64,000 bases of DNA from Cricetomys ansorgei. Taxonomy: Eukaryota; Chordata; Mammalia; Rodentia; Nesomyidae. A program made the position numbers and the translations under genes. The stretch spans positions 7,850,001-7,914,000 of the forward strand of contig JAMJFZ010001258.1 of the NCBI GenBank assembly GCA_026225945.1, written 5' to 3'. The notes under the pieces were generated by a model that was not told the DNA's origin, searched no databases, and saw only the letters and a list, made by a program, of their open reading frames with translations. Shown here in pieces: positions 56,428 through 58,827 of this stretch (positions are counted from its first letter, which is position 1; each line of letters starts with the position of its first letter).

Positions 56428-57807
56428 TTGTTGTTGTTGTTGAAAGGGTTTTGCTAACAAGACTCACAACCCACCCCATGACACTGGACATAGACCACTG
56501 GGATCTGCAGTGTCCAGTGGTTATTAATACACCTTGCCTGGCCAGATCACTAAAGGCTTATATTGGACAACTACTCTTTCTTTGGGTCTTGAGCAAGTTT
56601 CCATGGATAGAAGGAAACACTATTTGACATATCTAGGGGGAGTCCTGTGTCACTATTTTAGCAGAAGGCCCCTTTCTTATGTAGCATTTCATAGGCCAGG
56701 ACACCATTTTTTCTGAAGGAATGTTAATAGCTTGTCCATTTTACCTTTAAAATACCCGATCACTGTACATTTTAGTATCAGTCTGTTCTTGACAGTCCCT
56801 TTAGGGTTCTTTGGAGTGAGGCCACCTTTGGTCACCAGATGGCAGCAGAGGACCATAGTCTGATGTGAATTTGGACACCTGCAGACATCAGGGCCATGGA
56901 GTGTTGTCCAGGCCCTATTAAGTCAGTTTGCATTATCCTGTCTCTCTCATCCATCACCCAAAAGGGGTTATGGAGTATCCCTCTGGCCCCAAGGTTATAA
57001 CAGGCTACTGCCTTCACTACTGAGCTGTTTGCACTATTGGCAGCCTTAGAGCGCTATCTGGCTTTGCTGTGAACAGACACACAGCTCTTCACTAGTTCTG
57101 ACTCCTCACTACAACTTCCCCAGCTCCTAGCAGTGCTAGTGCTAGTTTGCTTCTATCCATGGGCCCAGGGCTTTTCTGACCCTCATTTGTTTAGCTCTAG
57201 TGGGTATAGGGCAGGAAGCTGAAGAGCATCTGTAGGTGTCGGGCACTGAGATGCTGTCAGGGCTTGTTCAGGTCTGCCACTGCCCTGAGGTAGTTCAGGG
57301 CTAAGGGGATGAGTCCATACGGGAGGGTAAGGAGCTGCTAGCTTAGTTACCTGATCCAATTTCTTATAGTCAGCAGTGGGCATGGCTTCCAGGTGTCCTA
57401 GCAAGGGGAAGGAGCCCAGTGCCTTGGCTGGCCAGCAGGTTATTTTTGGTTCCTCAAAGTCATCTCCAGTTCAAGTCGGCACACTACACTCTTCAGGGAT
57501 GATTTCAGCAGAAACAGAGCAGCCTCTCTGTTCCCAGGGAAGCAGACATGGGGAATTTAGCAGCAAAAGGACAGTGTTATGCGGTGTTCCTGTAGCTGTG
57601 ACCTTAGTACCCGGGCCCCTCTCTGTTGGCCCATGTAGCTGTTTGGTAACTGTCTGGTGGTTCTTTCTTCCCCTGCAGTGTCACTGGCTCAACAGTTACC
57701 ACCAGACCTGCAGGGATGTGATTGGAAAGGAGCTGCAGGCACAGGGCCGCCAGGAAGCTCTTGATTGGCTTATCCGAGAAACAGAGCCCATCTCCAAGCA
57801 GCATTGA
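7630..57807 (+). CDS. Xpnpep1: Xpnpep1 gene, coding span of 21 exons (X-prolyl aminopeptidase 1, soluble)
   Basis: Cytosolic metallopeptidase that removes the N-terminal residue from peptides with proline in second position, for example bradykinin-type peptides. Family knowledge: M24B peptidase, a Mn-dependent dimer with two N-terminal domains (about 1-160 and 161-322) and a C-terminal pita-bread catalytic domain (about 323-623). Seen here: join 7630-7661, 13788-13876, 23173-23297, 33831-33894, 35009-35113, 36175-36267, 36558-36701, 38312-38407, 40455-40536, 42422-42632, 45162-45251, 46378-46428, 47159-47217, 47344-47421, 49429-49500, 50795-50855, 52095-52164, 52968-53141, 53637-53713, 54463-54561, 57679-57807. 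The sum is 2001 nt (666 aa), or 623 aa from the ATG at 23181. All junctions are GT-AG and the frame is continuous. Metal ligands D415, D426, H489, E523 and E537 are intact. Nothing suggests a pseudogene. Confidence 0.98.
9695..9922 (-). repeat. B2/B3-type SINE
   Basis: A T tract at 9691-9700, then CTTGGAGGCCAGAAGAGGGCA and CGCTGAGCCATCTCTTCAGG, the reverse complement of the B2 head AGAGATGGCTCAG. Confidence 0.85.
9955..10445 (-). mobile_element. Ancient L1 (L1M-type) fragment, broken by SINE sequence
   Basis: TTGAGTATATGCCGAGGAGTGGAAT, GTTGTTTTCCAGAGCCGCAGCA and CACACCCACATTTGCTGTTGTC follow the antisense of old L1 ORF2. A B4-like piece at 10140-10222 interrupts it. Confidence 0.6.
10140..10222 (-). 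repeat. B4/ID-type SINE fragment
   Basis: GTGCTGGGGATTGCATCCAG and GTGTTCCACCCCTGAGCTAT are reverse-complement ID/B4 sequence. Confidence 0.65.
10450..10590 (+). repeat. B1 SINE, diverged
   Basis: GGCTAGGTGTGGTGGCCCACGCCTTTAACCCC then GATCTCGGTGAGTTCAAA and an A-rich end. Confidence 0.75.
10597..10772 (-). repeat. B3-type SINE
   Basis: CCCCTGGAACTGGAGTTAAAGGCAG and TAGTCATCTCCAGCCCC match the reverse-complement B3 body and head. Confidence 0.8.
10805..10912 (-). repeat. B4-type SINE
   Basis: GTGGAACCCTGGGTCTCAAGCATGCTGGG then CTGAGCTGCAGCCCCA, reverse-complement B4/ID sequence. Confidence 0.6.
10970..11070 (-). repeat. B1-type SINE, diverged
   Basis: TTTGAGGTAGAATTGCACAC, CTCCTGCCTCAGAATG and GATTACAGGCATGAGCCACCACACTT. 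Confidence 0.6.
11290..11432 (-). repeat. B1 SINE
   Basis: TTTGAGACAGGGCCTCTCTGTGTAGCCC to GTGTGCCACCACACCTGGC, near full-length reverse-complement B1. Confidence 0.88.
11885..12022 (-). repeat. B3-type SINE fragment
   Basis: ACGGAGGTCAGAGGACAACTTGGGAGAGTC is a diagnostic B3 stretch. Confidence 0.75.
12905..13240 (-). repeat. Cluster of diverged B1/B4-type SINE pieces
   Basis: Two B1-like blocks (12905-13025 and 13035-13160) and a B4-like tail (13160-13240: GTGCTGGGGTCTGAACCCATGG and CCAACTGAACTGAATCCCCAGCC), all in reverse orientation. Confidence 0.6.
13788..13876 (+). CDS. Xpnpep1: Xpnpep1 coding exon 2 (N-terminal extension)
   Basis: 89 nt between a CTTTAAG acceptor and a GTAACA donor. 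It encodes [20 protein letters not shown] and nine further residues ending in VET. Together with exon 1 it forms the 43-residue extension of the long isoform. It is open in frame with both neighbours. Skipping it, or starting downstream, would give the 623-residue form. Confidence 0.93.
14085..14265 (-). repeat. B3-type SINE
   Basis: GTATGGAGGTTGGGAAAACTTATGGGA, GACTGGAACTCAGGTCAGG and GGGCCATCTTGCTAGCTC, reverse complement of B3. Confidence 0.75.
14988..15118 (+). repeat. MIR SINE fossil
   Basis: GCTGGGCAACTACTTAACTCC, AAATGGGAACAATGGAAT and TCATTGTGAGAATCAAGTAGTAAT align with the MIR 3' half. Confidence 0.65.
15905..16700. other. Unidentified low-repeat segment
   Basis: About 800 nt without SINEs and with scattered CpGs, between repeat-rich blocks. 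On the minus strand, 16060 down to 15920 reads as a charged, coiled-coil-like peptide (around [18 protein letters not shown]). Upstream the frame is broken. It could be an old processed pseudogene or chance. Confidence 0.3.
16930..17045 (+). repeat. B1-like SINE, diverged
   Basis: GCCTGGGAGTGGCGGGGTGGTGCCTGCCTGTAGTCCCAG, then only loosely B1-like. Confidence 0.5.
17210..17300 (-). repeat. B4/ID-type SINE piece
   Basis: GTGCTGGATATTGAACCTAATGCCTCA then CCTGAGCTACACCCTCAG. Confidence 0.6.
17331..17518. repeat. Long (TG)n/(TGTA)n microsatellite
   Basis: About 190 nt of TG with TA and TT interruptions, ending in a pure (TG) run at about 17482-17517. Cys/Val open frames here are repeat translations. 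Confidence 0.95.
17520..17715 (-). repeat. B4-type then B1-type SINE pieces
   Basis: GGGAACCGAATCTAGAACCCTG and CACTGAACTACATCCACAGG (B4/ID), then AGGGTCTCACTAATTTGCCCAGGCTGGCCTTGAA (B1-like), reverse orientation. Confidence 0.6.
18190..19090 (+). mobile_element. Ancient L1 (L1M-type) 3' part, split by an LTR
   Basis: GGAAAGGATGTAGAGCAACAGGAACTCTGTTCATTGCTGGTGAG, GGTATTTACCCAGATAAG, GAAAAGACATGGGGG and CCAATCTGAAAAGGCTACCTGCTGTATGATTCC follow old L1 ORF2. It resumes after the LTR with GGAGACAGTAAGAAAGATCAGAGAGTTCCAGGG. Confidence 0.8.
18683..18982 (-). mobile_element. Solo LTR, copy A (300 bp)
   Basis: Bounded by TGTAGTAGAA and TTCTACAACA, flanked by an imperfect 6-bp target duplication ATAGAG / ATGGAG (18677-18682 and 18983-18988). 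It sits inside the L1 fossil, so both ends are clear. AATAAAAC on the minus strand marks a polyA signal and sets the orientation. Near-identical in its core to the copy at 21309. Confidence 0.8.
19140..19525 (-). repeat. Common rodent interspersed repeat
   Basis: GTGTTCTTTTGCTGTGAAGAGACAC, TAATTGGGGCTGGCTTACAG and TTCCTCCAACAAGGCCACACC, a familiar rodent repeat. It includes a GGGA run at 19350-19373. Confidence 0.7.
19350..19373. repeat. (GGGA)n simple repeat
   Basis: About five to six tandem GGGA units within the rodent repeat. Confidence 0.85.
19595..19950 (-). repeat. Common rodent interspersed repeat
   Basis: CTTGTCTTGCTGGGAAAATACTGC, AGGAAGAAAGGATTTATTTTAGCCTACACTTCCAGGTCACA and GTGTGAAGTTGACAAAAATGA at the far end. 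Confidence 0.7.
20043..20450 (+). repeat. Common rodent interspersed repeat, opposite orientation
   Basis: AGTCATCTGAGAGGAGGGAATCCCAATTAAGAAAATGCC, GTGGGAGGACCCAGCCC, TTCATGGCCTCTGCATCAGC and TTTGGTCATGGCGTCTCATA. It is the reverse complement of the family at 19595 and 41015. Confidence 0.75.
20606..20677. repeat. Alternating (TG/CG)n microsatellite
   Basis: GTGCGCGTGTGCGCGTGTGCGCGCGCG followed by a long pure TG run: a purine-pyrimidine alternating tract. Confidence 0.95.
20755..20870 (+). repeat. B1 SINE fragment
   Basis: GCTGGGTATGGTGCTGCATGCAGTTCCCAGCACTCAGAAGGC then a CAA/CGA-rich tail. Confidence 0.65.
21118..21300 (+). repeat. B2/B3-type SINE
   Basis: CAATTAAGAGCACTGACTACTCTTTC and AAGGACCCAGGTTTGATTGCTAGCATCCACA match the B2 body. 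Confidence 0.75.
21309..21621 (-). mobile_element. Solo LTR, copy B (about 313 bp)
   Basis: Begins TGTAGTAGTTCGCTGCTG, ends CTTCCACAATA, flanked by an imperfect 6-bp duplication TGCAAT / TACAAT (21303-21308 and 21622-21627). The core, CAGGTGTTTTATTGATTCAGAAC to AAACATTTTATACATAACTAA, is nearly identical to copy A. Confidence 0.75.
21640..22130 (+). repeat. Probable rodent interspersed repeat, family not named
   Basis: ATTTCTTATTGGGGCATCGGCAAC, AGTGGCTACACCACTAAAGAAG, GGGGTGGGCCTTATCC and TCCCCATCCTCTGCTCTTA recall a repeated rodent block seen in many loci. Open frames here lack any domain. Confidence 0.5.
22150..22378 (+). repeat. Common rodent interspersed repeat, 3' part, with poly-C tract
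   Basis: TCCTTCATGGCCTCTGCACC, GATGGACTGTGATGCAGAA and GGTATTTTATCACAGAAATAGAAATCCTAA. A run of about 22 C (22310-22331) interrupts it. Confidence 0.7.
22385..23005 (+). repeat. Ancient mammalian repeat split by URR1
   Basis: AGTAACCACTCTTAACA before, and CTCCTTAGAATAATGTCCTAGAAGTG after, the URR1 copy, matching the order of one old mammalian LINE-like repeat. The family is not asserted. Confidence 0.45.
22530..22751 (+). mobile_element. URR1 hAT-type nonautonomous DNA transposon
   Basis: 222 bp with terminal inverted repeats CAGTGGTTCTTAACC and GGTTGAGAACCACTG. The interior (CCTTTACTATAGTTCCTCATGTTGTGGTGACC) is the rodent URR1 sequence. The 8-bp target duplication is too decayed to be sure of. 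Confidence 0.9.
23173..23297 (+). CDS. Xpnpep1: Xpnpep1 coding exon 3 (contains the start of the 623-residue form)
   Basis: 125 nt between a TTGTTGCAG acceptor and a GTACCA donor. After D-H-R it encodes [20 protein letters not shown] and continues to GDAHQ, the first 39 residues of canonical APP1. The ATG at 23181 has a strong context (A at -3, G at +4). This is the start of N-terminal domain I. Confidence 0.97.
24038..24182 (+). repeat. B2 SINE
   Basis: GGGGCTGGAGAGATGGCTCAGCGGTTAAGAACAGTTGCTGATCTTCCAG, the classic B2 head, continuing to the minisatellite in its tail. Confidence 0.92.
24183..24345. repeat. 33-bp minisatellite, five units
   Basis: Units start at 24183, 24216, 24249, 24282 and 24314. 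The consensus begins AGGTGCCCTCGTGCATGTGT and ends GCATGAGCACCAC; the last two units are 32 bp. The array replaces the normal 3' part of the B2 copy. His/Ala/Cys open frames on the minus strand are its translation. Confidence 0.93.
26130..26200 (-). repeat. B1 SINE fragment
   Basis: GAGACCAGGTCTCACTACACAGCCTTGGCTAGCCTGGAACTCACTATG. Confidence 0.7.
26205..26440 (-). repeat. B3-type SINE with (TG)n
   Basis: A (TG)n run at about 26245-26280, then CCTGGAGGTCAAGTTAGAAGCGGTTGTG, GCTGGGATTTGAACTCAGGACC and GCAAGAAGCAGCAAGCACTTTTAAC. Confidence 0.8.
26938..27402 (+). mobile_element. Ancient mammalian DNA-transposon-like fossil
   Basis: Starts CCAATGCTGTCCAGGAGAAATGTG and ends TTCAAGTGCTCAGTAGCCACATGTGGCCAGAAGCTACTG, the layout of a common old mammalian element with related ends. 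AT-rich interior. The family is not asserted. Confidence 0.5.
29950..30090 (-). repeat. MIR SINE fossil
   Basis: CCCATTTCACAGACAAGCAAGTTGAGCCCAAGG and CCAGCTAGTAGGGAAGGACCTGA are reverse-complement MIR. Confidence 0.7.
30685..30900 (+). repeat. Ancient mammalian repeat fragment
   Basis: TTTTAAGCATGACAGGCAGCCATTAGAGAGTTTGAAGGAGAG resembles the same L2-like family as at 6013 and 41830. Confidence 0.4.
31668..31800 (-). repeat. B1-type SINE, diverged
   Basis: TTTGAGGCAGGGTTTTATTAAGG, CTGGCCTTGCACTTGCTCTGTAG and GGCCTGTGCCACTAGGCCTGG. Confidence 0.65.
32280..32355. repeat. (GACT)n next to a (CCTT/CCCT)n tract
   Basis: Six tandem CTGA/GACT units, then a pyrimidine-rich CCTT/CCCT run. Confidence 0.92.
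32573..32956 (-). repeat. Common rodent interspersed repeat
   Basis: TTAGTTAATTGTCTTGCTGCAAAAAATATC, CACTCCATCATGGCAGGGAAGG and GATTCTAGATCTTAGCTGGTTGACGGTA. Confidence 0.55.
33588..33697 (-). repeat. B1 SINE
   Basis: TTGAGGCAGAATCTTGCTGTGTAGCCCAGGG to GGTGTCTGCTACCATGCCTGGC. Confidence 0.75.
33831..33894 (+). CDS. Xpnpep1: Xpnpep1 coding exon 4
   Basis: 64 nt between TTTTCCAG and GTGAGT. It encodes [20 protein letters not shown] (residues 40-59) and A60, then the first base of G61. This is the conserved creatinase-like N-terminal domain segment. Confidence 0.97.
33895..35008 (+). other. Xpnpep1 intron 4
   Basis: 1.1 kb with no named repeat. Long open frames cross it on the plus strand but end in the wrong phase for exon 5. 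Confidence 0.9.
35009..35113 (+). CDS. Xpnpep1: Xpnpep1 coding exon 5
   Basis: 105 nt between TTTGCTCTAG and GTGGGT. It encodes residues 61-95 and the first base of G96, including [20 protein letters not shown], the typical WTDGRYF motif of aminopeptidase P domain I. Confidence 0.97.
35114..36174 (+). other. Xpnpep1 intron 5
   Basis: 1.06 kb, no repeat or gene recognised. Confidence 0.9.
36175..36267 (+). CDS. Xpnpep1: Xpnpep1 coding exon 6
   Basis: 93 nt between CCCCTAG and GTGAGT. It encodes residues 96-126 and part of D127, including [21 protein letters not shown]-terminal domain I. Confidence 0.97.
36268..36557 (+). other. Xpnpep1 intron 6
   Basis: 290 nt, no repeat recognised. Confidence 0.9.
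36558..36701 (+). CDS. Xpnpep1: Xpnpep1 coding exon 7
   Basis: 144 nt between TTCTTCAG and GTCAGA. It encodes residues 127-174 and part of G175, including [20 protein letters not shown] and the [11 protein letters not shown] segment. It carries the boundary between domains I and II (near residue 160 in the family). Confidence 0.97.
36702..38311 (+). other. Xpnpep1 intron 7
   Basis: 1.6 kb, no clear SINE. A short partial duplication of ATTCAGATGCA lies near 38052 and 38072. Confidence 0.9.
38312..38407 (+). CDS. Xpnpep1: Xpnpep1 coding exon 8
   Basis: 96 nt between TTATTGCAG and GTGAGT. It encodes residues 175-206 and the first base of W207, including [20 protein letters not shown] and [11 protein letters not shown]. 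Domain II. Confidence 0.97.
38408..40454 (+). other. Xpnpep1 intron 8
   Basis: 2.0 kb. About 39025-39470 looks like an old AT-rich mammalian LINE-like fossil (CACCCACAATCCTGTTACTTAGTGACAACCATTGTTG). A B1 follows. The rest is unremarkable. Confidence 0.85.
39550..39672 (+). repeat. B1 SINE
   Basis: GCAGGGTGTGGTGGTGCACACCTTAAACCCAGCAC, CAGATCTCTGTGAGTTCAAGG and an A-rich tail. Confidence 0.9.
40455..40536 (+). CDS. Xpnpep1: Xpnpep1 coding exon 9
   Basis: 82 nt between a T-rich tract ending in TTTAAG and GTAAGT. It encodes the rest of W207, residues 208-233 (starting [20 protein letters not shown]) and two bases of residue 234. Here codon 234 becomes Lys; I recall Met in human APP1. Confidence 0.96.
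41015..41345 (-). repeat. Common rodent interspersed repeat
   Basis: CTTGACCAGAAGTAACTTAGGGAGGAAAGGGCTTGAC, TTCCAGGCCACAGTCCGTCC and GTGTCAAGTTGACAGTTAAAA. Confidence 0.75.
41355..41478 (+). repeat. B1 SINE, 5' truncated
   Basis: CACCTTTAATCCCAGTTCTCAAGAGGCAGAGGCAGGC through GTGAGACCCCATT and an A/C-rich tail. Confidence 0.8.
42422..42632 (+). CDS. Xpnpep1: Xpnpep1 coding exon 10
   Basis: 211 nt, the longest exon, between CCCGACAG and GTGAGT. It encodes residues 235-304, beginning [20 protein letters not shown] and ending [11 protein letters not shown]. Domain II, ending just before the catalytic domain. Confidence 0.97.
42633..45161 (+). other. Xpnpep1 intron 10
   Basis: 2.5 kb. The centre is an LTR-element remnant (43141-44190). 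The flanks (42633-43140 and 44190-45161) show no named repeat. Confidence 0.85.
43141..44190 (-). mobile_element. LTR-retroelement remnant (ERV-like)
   Basis: Two direct copies of a 165-bp block (43196-43360 and 44020-44184, about 90% identical by eye) flank about 660 nt of AT-rich sequence. On the minus strand each block has a TGACGTCA or TGATGTCA site, then a TATAAAG box and AACAAAGAG, the order of an LTR promoter and R region. The left copy continues into a U5-like stretch to 43141. No open reading frame of a viral protein remains. Confidence 0.6.
45162..45251 (+). CDS. Xpnpep1: Xpnpep1 coding exon 11
   Basis: 90 nt, phase 0 on both sides, between GTGTCTCAG and GTGAGT. It encodes residues 305-334, [20 protein letters not shown] followed by [10 protein letters not shown], leading into the catalytic domain. 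Confidence 0.97.
45418..45482 (+). repeat. B1 SINE fragment
   Basis: GGGCCCACAAGCCTGTAATCCTAGCTACTTATAAGG, a short diverged piece. Confidence 0.45.
45494..45593. repeat. (TA)n/(TG)n/(CA)n compound simple repeat
   Basis: Alternating TA, GTATATGT and (CA)6-7 runs ending in (TG)n. Confidence 0.9.
45688..45850 (+). repeat. B2 SINE
   Basis: GGGCTGAAGAGATGGCTCAGTGGTTAGAGCACTGGCTGCTCTTCTAGAG, a clear B2 head and body. Confidence 0.93.
45889..45945. repeat. (CA)n microsatellite
   Basis: About 28 pure CA units, in the tail of the B2. Confidence 0.95.
46378..46428 (+). CDS. Xpnpep1: Xpnpep1 coding exon 12
   Basis: 51 nt, phase 0 on both sides, between TTACACAG and the unusual donor GTTGGT. It encodes [17 protein letters not shown] (residues 335-351). 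Skipping it would keep the reading frame and remove 17 residues. Confidence 0.96.
46429..47158 (+). other. Xpnpep1 intron 12
   Basis: 730 nt with one B1; the rest is unique. Confidence 0.9.
46763..46902 (-). repeat. B1 SINE
   Basis: GAGACAGGGTTTCTCTGTTGTAACTCTGGCTGTCCTGGAACTC to ACCACCTGGC: a little-diverged copy. Confidence 0.93.
47159..47217 (+). CDS. Xpnpep1: Xpnpep1 coding exon 13
   Basis: 59 nt between TTGTTGTAG and GTAAGT. It encodes [19 protein letters not shown] (residues 352-370) and part of R371. Catalytic domain helix region. The next intron is only 126 nt. Confidence 0.97.
47344..47421 (+). CDS. Xpnpep1: Xpnpep1 coding exon 14
   Basis: 78 nt between CTGTTCCAG and GTAAGG. It encodes residues 372-396 and part of A397, including [21 protein letters not shown]395, an active-site histidine of the family, is present. 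Confidence 0.97.
47635..47663. repeat. (CA)n microsatellite
   Basis: About 14 CA units. Confidence 0.93.
47664..47798 (-). repeat. B1 SINE
   Basis: TTTGAGATAGATTCTTAGTTTGTAGCTCAGGATGGTCTTGAACTT to GAGCTGCCACACCTGGCC. Confidence 0.8.
48858..48945 (-). repeat. B1-like SINE fragment
   Basis: GTGTGGCCCAGGCTTGTCTTAACTTGTCCTCCTGCCTCAGCC. Confidence 0.55.
49157..49290 (+). repeat. B1 SINE
   Basis: GACCAGGTGTAGTGGCACATGCCTTTAATCCCAGCATTCAGGAGGCAGAG, followed by a (CA)n tail. Confidence 0.9.
49291..49322. repeat. (CA)n microsatellite
   Basis: About 16 CA units directly after the B1. Confidence 0.93.
49429..49500 (+). CDS. Xpnpep1: Xpnpep1 coding exon 15 (metal ligand D415)
   Basis: 72 nt between TTTGTTAG and GTAAGT. 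It encodes residues 398-420, [20 protein letters not shown] then AQY, with part of A397 and K421. D415 in the LIDSGAQY motif is the first Mn ligand. Confidence 0.97.
49501..50794 (+). other. Xpnpep1 intron 15
   Basis: 1.3 kb. A 38-40-bp near-tandem duplication at 49571-49648 and an L1 fossil at 50455-50780, ending about 15 nt before exon 16. Confidence 0.85.
50455..50780 (-). mobile_element. Ancient L1 (L1M-type) fragment
   Basis: CAATTTTATTGAGATATAAAA, AGTTGCACAGCCTGTGCC, GGCATGTGTCTAGGAGCGGG and GCTGTTTTCCAAAGTGGGTG follow the antisense of old L1. Confidence 0.65.
50795..50855 (+). CDS. Xpnpep1: Xpnpep1 coding exon 16 (metal ligand D426)
   Basis: 61 nt between TTTGAAAG and GTAACG. It encodes [20 protein letters not shown] (residues 422-441). 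D426 in the GTTDVTRT motif bridges the two metals in this family. Confidence 0.97.
50856..52094 (+). other. Xpnpep1 intron 16
   Basis: 1.2 kb. A MIR fossil at about 51280-51400 (CTGACTCTGCAACCTTGAGCAAGGTG); otherwise nothing recognised. Confidence 0.85.
51280..51400 (+). repeat. MIR SINE fossil
   Basis: GCTGTTACTGACTCTGCAACCTTGAGCAAGGTGTTTATCC and GTAATATGGGCGTAGCA align with MIR. Confidence 0.65.
52095..52164 (+). CDS. Xpnpep1: Xpnpep1 coding exon 17
   Basis: 70 nt between TTTGGCAG and GTAGGT. It encodes residues 442-464, including [20 protein letters not shown], and part of G465. Residue 461 is Met; I recall Thr at this place in human and mouse. Confidence 0.97.
52165..52967 (+). other. 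Xpnpep1 intron 17
   Basis: 803 nt, no repeat recognised. Confidence 0.9.
52968..53141 (+). CDS. Xpnpep1: Xpnpep1 coding exon 18 (metal ligand H489)
   Basis: 174 nt between TTTCTTTCAG and GTAGGT. It encodes residues 465-522 and the first base of E523. It holds H485, the Mn ligand H489 (LHGTGHGVG) and H498 (LNVHEGP), the signature block of M24B peptidases, and ends at AGMIVTD. Confidence 0.98.
53142..53636 (+). other. Xpnpep1 intron 18
   Basis: 495 nt, no repeat recognised. It splits the codon of the Mn ligand E523. Confidence 0.9.
53637..53713 (+). CDS. Xpnpep1: Xpnpep1 coding exon 19 (metal ligands E523 and E537)
   Basis: 77 nt between TTGTTCTAG and GTGAGT. It completes the codon of E523 and encodes [20 protein letters not shown] to residue 548. 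E523 and E537 are the last two Mn ligands. The E523 codon is split by the preceding intron. Confidence 0.98.
53714..54462 (+). other. Xpnpep1 intron 19
   Basis: 749 nt with two short SINE pieces; the last 350 nt are unique. Confidence 0.9.
53885..54090 (+). repeat. ID/B4-type piece followed by a B3-type SINE
   Basis: GGATGTAGCTCAGTGGTAGAATCCTGGCTCAGCAC (tRNA-like ID box A) and GGCTGGGTGGGTAGAGGCACTTGCCAAGCCTGATG with an A tail near 54090. Confidence 0.7.
54463..54561 (+). CDS. Xpnpep1: Xpnpep1 coding exon 20
   Basis: 99 nt, phase 0 on both sides, between TTCTCCTGCAG and GTAATG. It encodes residues 549-581, [20 protein letters not shown] then [13 protein letters not shown]. Confidence 0.97.
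55240..55316. repeat. Tandem duplication, two units of 38-39 bp
   Basis: Unit one begins TCTGCCATGTGCTCAG, unit two TCTGCTATGTGCTCAG; both end CATGAGGTGG. Confidence 0.85.
56390..57500 (-). mobile_element. Possible retroposed sequence with A tail, source unknown
   Basis: On the minus strand, sequence running down to 56443 ends in (CAA)n and a pure A tail of about 36 (56390-56426 on the plus strand is T). This is the mark of L1-mediated retroposition. The 5' limit, target duplication and source are not determined. Broken open frames are present but no domain is recognised. Confidence 0.4.
57679..57807 (+). CDS. Xpnpep1: Xpnpep1 coding exon 21 and stop codon
   Basis: 129 nt after CCCTGCAG. 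It encodes residues 582-623, [20 protein letters not shown] to EPISKQH, then TGA. Residue 583 is His, where I recall Asp in human. The 3' UTR follows directly. Confidence 0.97.
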   Translation, partial: CHWLNSYHQTCRDVIGKELQAQGRQEALDWLIRETEPISKQH

Positions 57808-58007
57808 TGCCGCCCTGCACTTGCTTTGTAGGATGCTCTGGGGAAGGAAGAGACGCGGCAGACCCCGACTTCCTTCTTCTTACCTCTTCCCCCGACTCCC
57901 CTTTTTACTTTTAGACACTAAGAAGAACTGAAAATCTTCTTACCCACTTTGATATTTTCTTGCAAACAGTCTTTTATGAATCTTTTAATTGTTGAGATTG
58001 AGCCAAG

Positions 58008-58013
58008 AATAAA
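58008..58013 (+). terminator. Possible proximal polyadenylation signal of Xpnpep1
   Basis: Perfect AATAAA about 200 nt after the stop codon. The sequence after it (AGGCGGGGCCCC) is not T/G-rich, so it is probably weaker than the distal signal. Confidence 0.45.
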
Positions 58014-58187
58014 ATTGCTACACCAGAAGGCGGGGCCCCACAAAGCTGAAGACTTGACAAGGGGGAGCCACCCGAGCCCTCTGGCCACTGGTAGTGAACA
58101 CTGACTGCTCCACGATGGTCTCGTTCCAGGTGCTAGCACATCAGTCATGGCCACCTAGATGTTCATGAGGCCCTCTTATGATCAGTG

Positions 58188-58193
58188 AATAAA
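58188..58193 (+). terminator. Distal polyadenylation signal of Xpnpep1
   Basis: Perfect AATAAA followed within about 25 nt by a T/G-rich stretch (CTGCTTTGTTTTGG), the usual downstream element. Confidence 0.8.
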
Positions 58194-58210
58194 AACATCA
58201 AAACTCTGCT

Positions 58211-58825
58211 TTGTTTTGGCCGTCTCTTTCCCCAAGGTGCTGTTGCCCAGTAAGTCTGGCAAGCTGATCTCCATGGCTGCTGGCCAAGGAACATACAGAA
58301 ACCATCCCCCTCGGGAACACAGAAATCAAACAAAAGATCAGTAAGTCAAAAAGTGCCCAAACAGCAAAATAAGACAGAAGTCTACAAAAGTACCATTGAG
58401 TTCATTTTGTATTTTCTAATCCTAGGCGTGGGTGGGGCCTGCCCACAAATGTGATTAATATGCCCAGTGAGACTCCCTTGGAGAAAGCTGCTTTTCCCTT
58501 CCGCAGTGGATATCAATTTCGCACAGTGTCCTGGTTAGGCTGAGAGTCCCTGTCTGCTTCCTTCTCAGTGCTAGGACCTAGTCTGGCTTGAACCTGTGCA
58601 GTCCGTGTGCATGCTGTCACAGTATCTGTGAGTTCATATGTGCATCGGACTGATGATTTAGAAAAAAAAAAAAACCGAATGCAGGAAAAAATGCAGTCAA
58701 ATCATTGTTAGAGCAGTTTATTCCCATGTGCCTCACCGAGCTCGTAGTCCTTCGCATGGCACTGGCTGCCGGCTTGTCCTGCTAGGTTATCGAGGGTCCC
58801 GTAAGCATTTCTTGCGAGGCATGCC
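58211..58825. other. Intergenic sequence after Xpnpep1, nothing recognised
   Basis: Unremarkable sequence with one A tract near 58660. Confidence 0.5.
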
Positions 58826-58827
58826 TA

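Larger units (their letters stand above)
54562..57678 (+). other. Xpnpep1 intron 20
   Basis: 3.1 kb. A 38-bp tandem duplication lies at 55240-55316 and a long T tract at 56390-56426. The 1.1 kb after that tract carries no SINE and may be a minus-strand retroposed copy. 54562-55230 and 55320-56385 show nothing recognised. Confidence 0.85.
57808..58210 (+). other. Xpnpep1: Xpnpep1 3' untranslated region
   Basis: About 400 nt after the stop codon with no recognisable SINE. It ends shortly after the AATAAA at 58188-58193. The exact cleavage site is inferred, roughly 10-30 nt after the signal. Confidence 0.8.

Noticed and set aside
57183..57404. Minus-strand open frame within the possible retroposed segment
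   Set aside because: Stops interrupt it on both sides and no domain is recognised; kept only as part of the unidentified segment.
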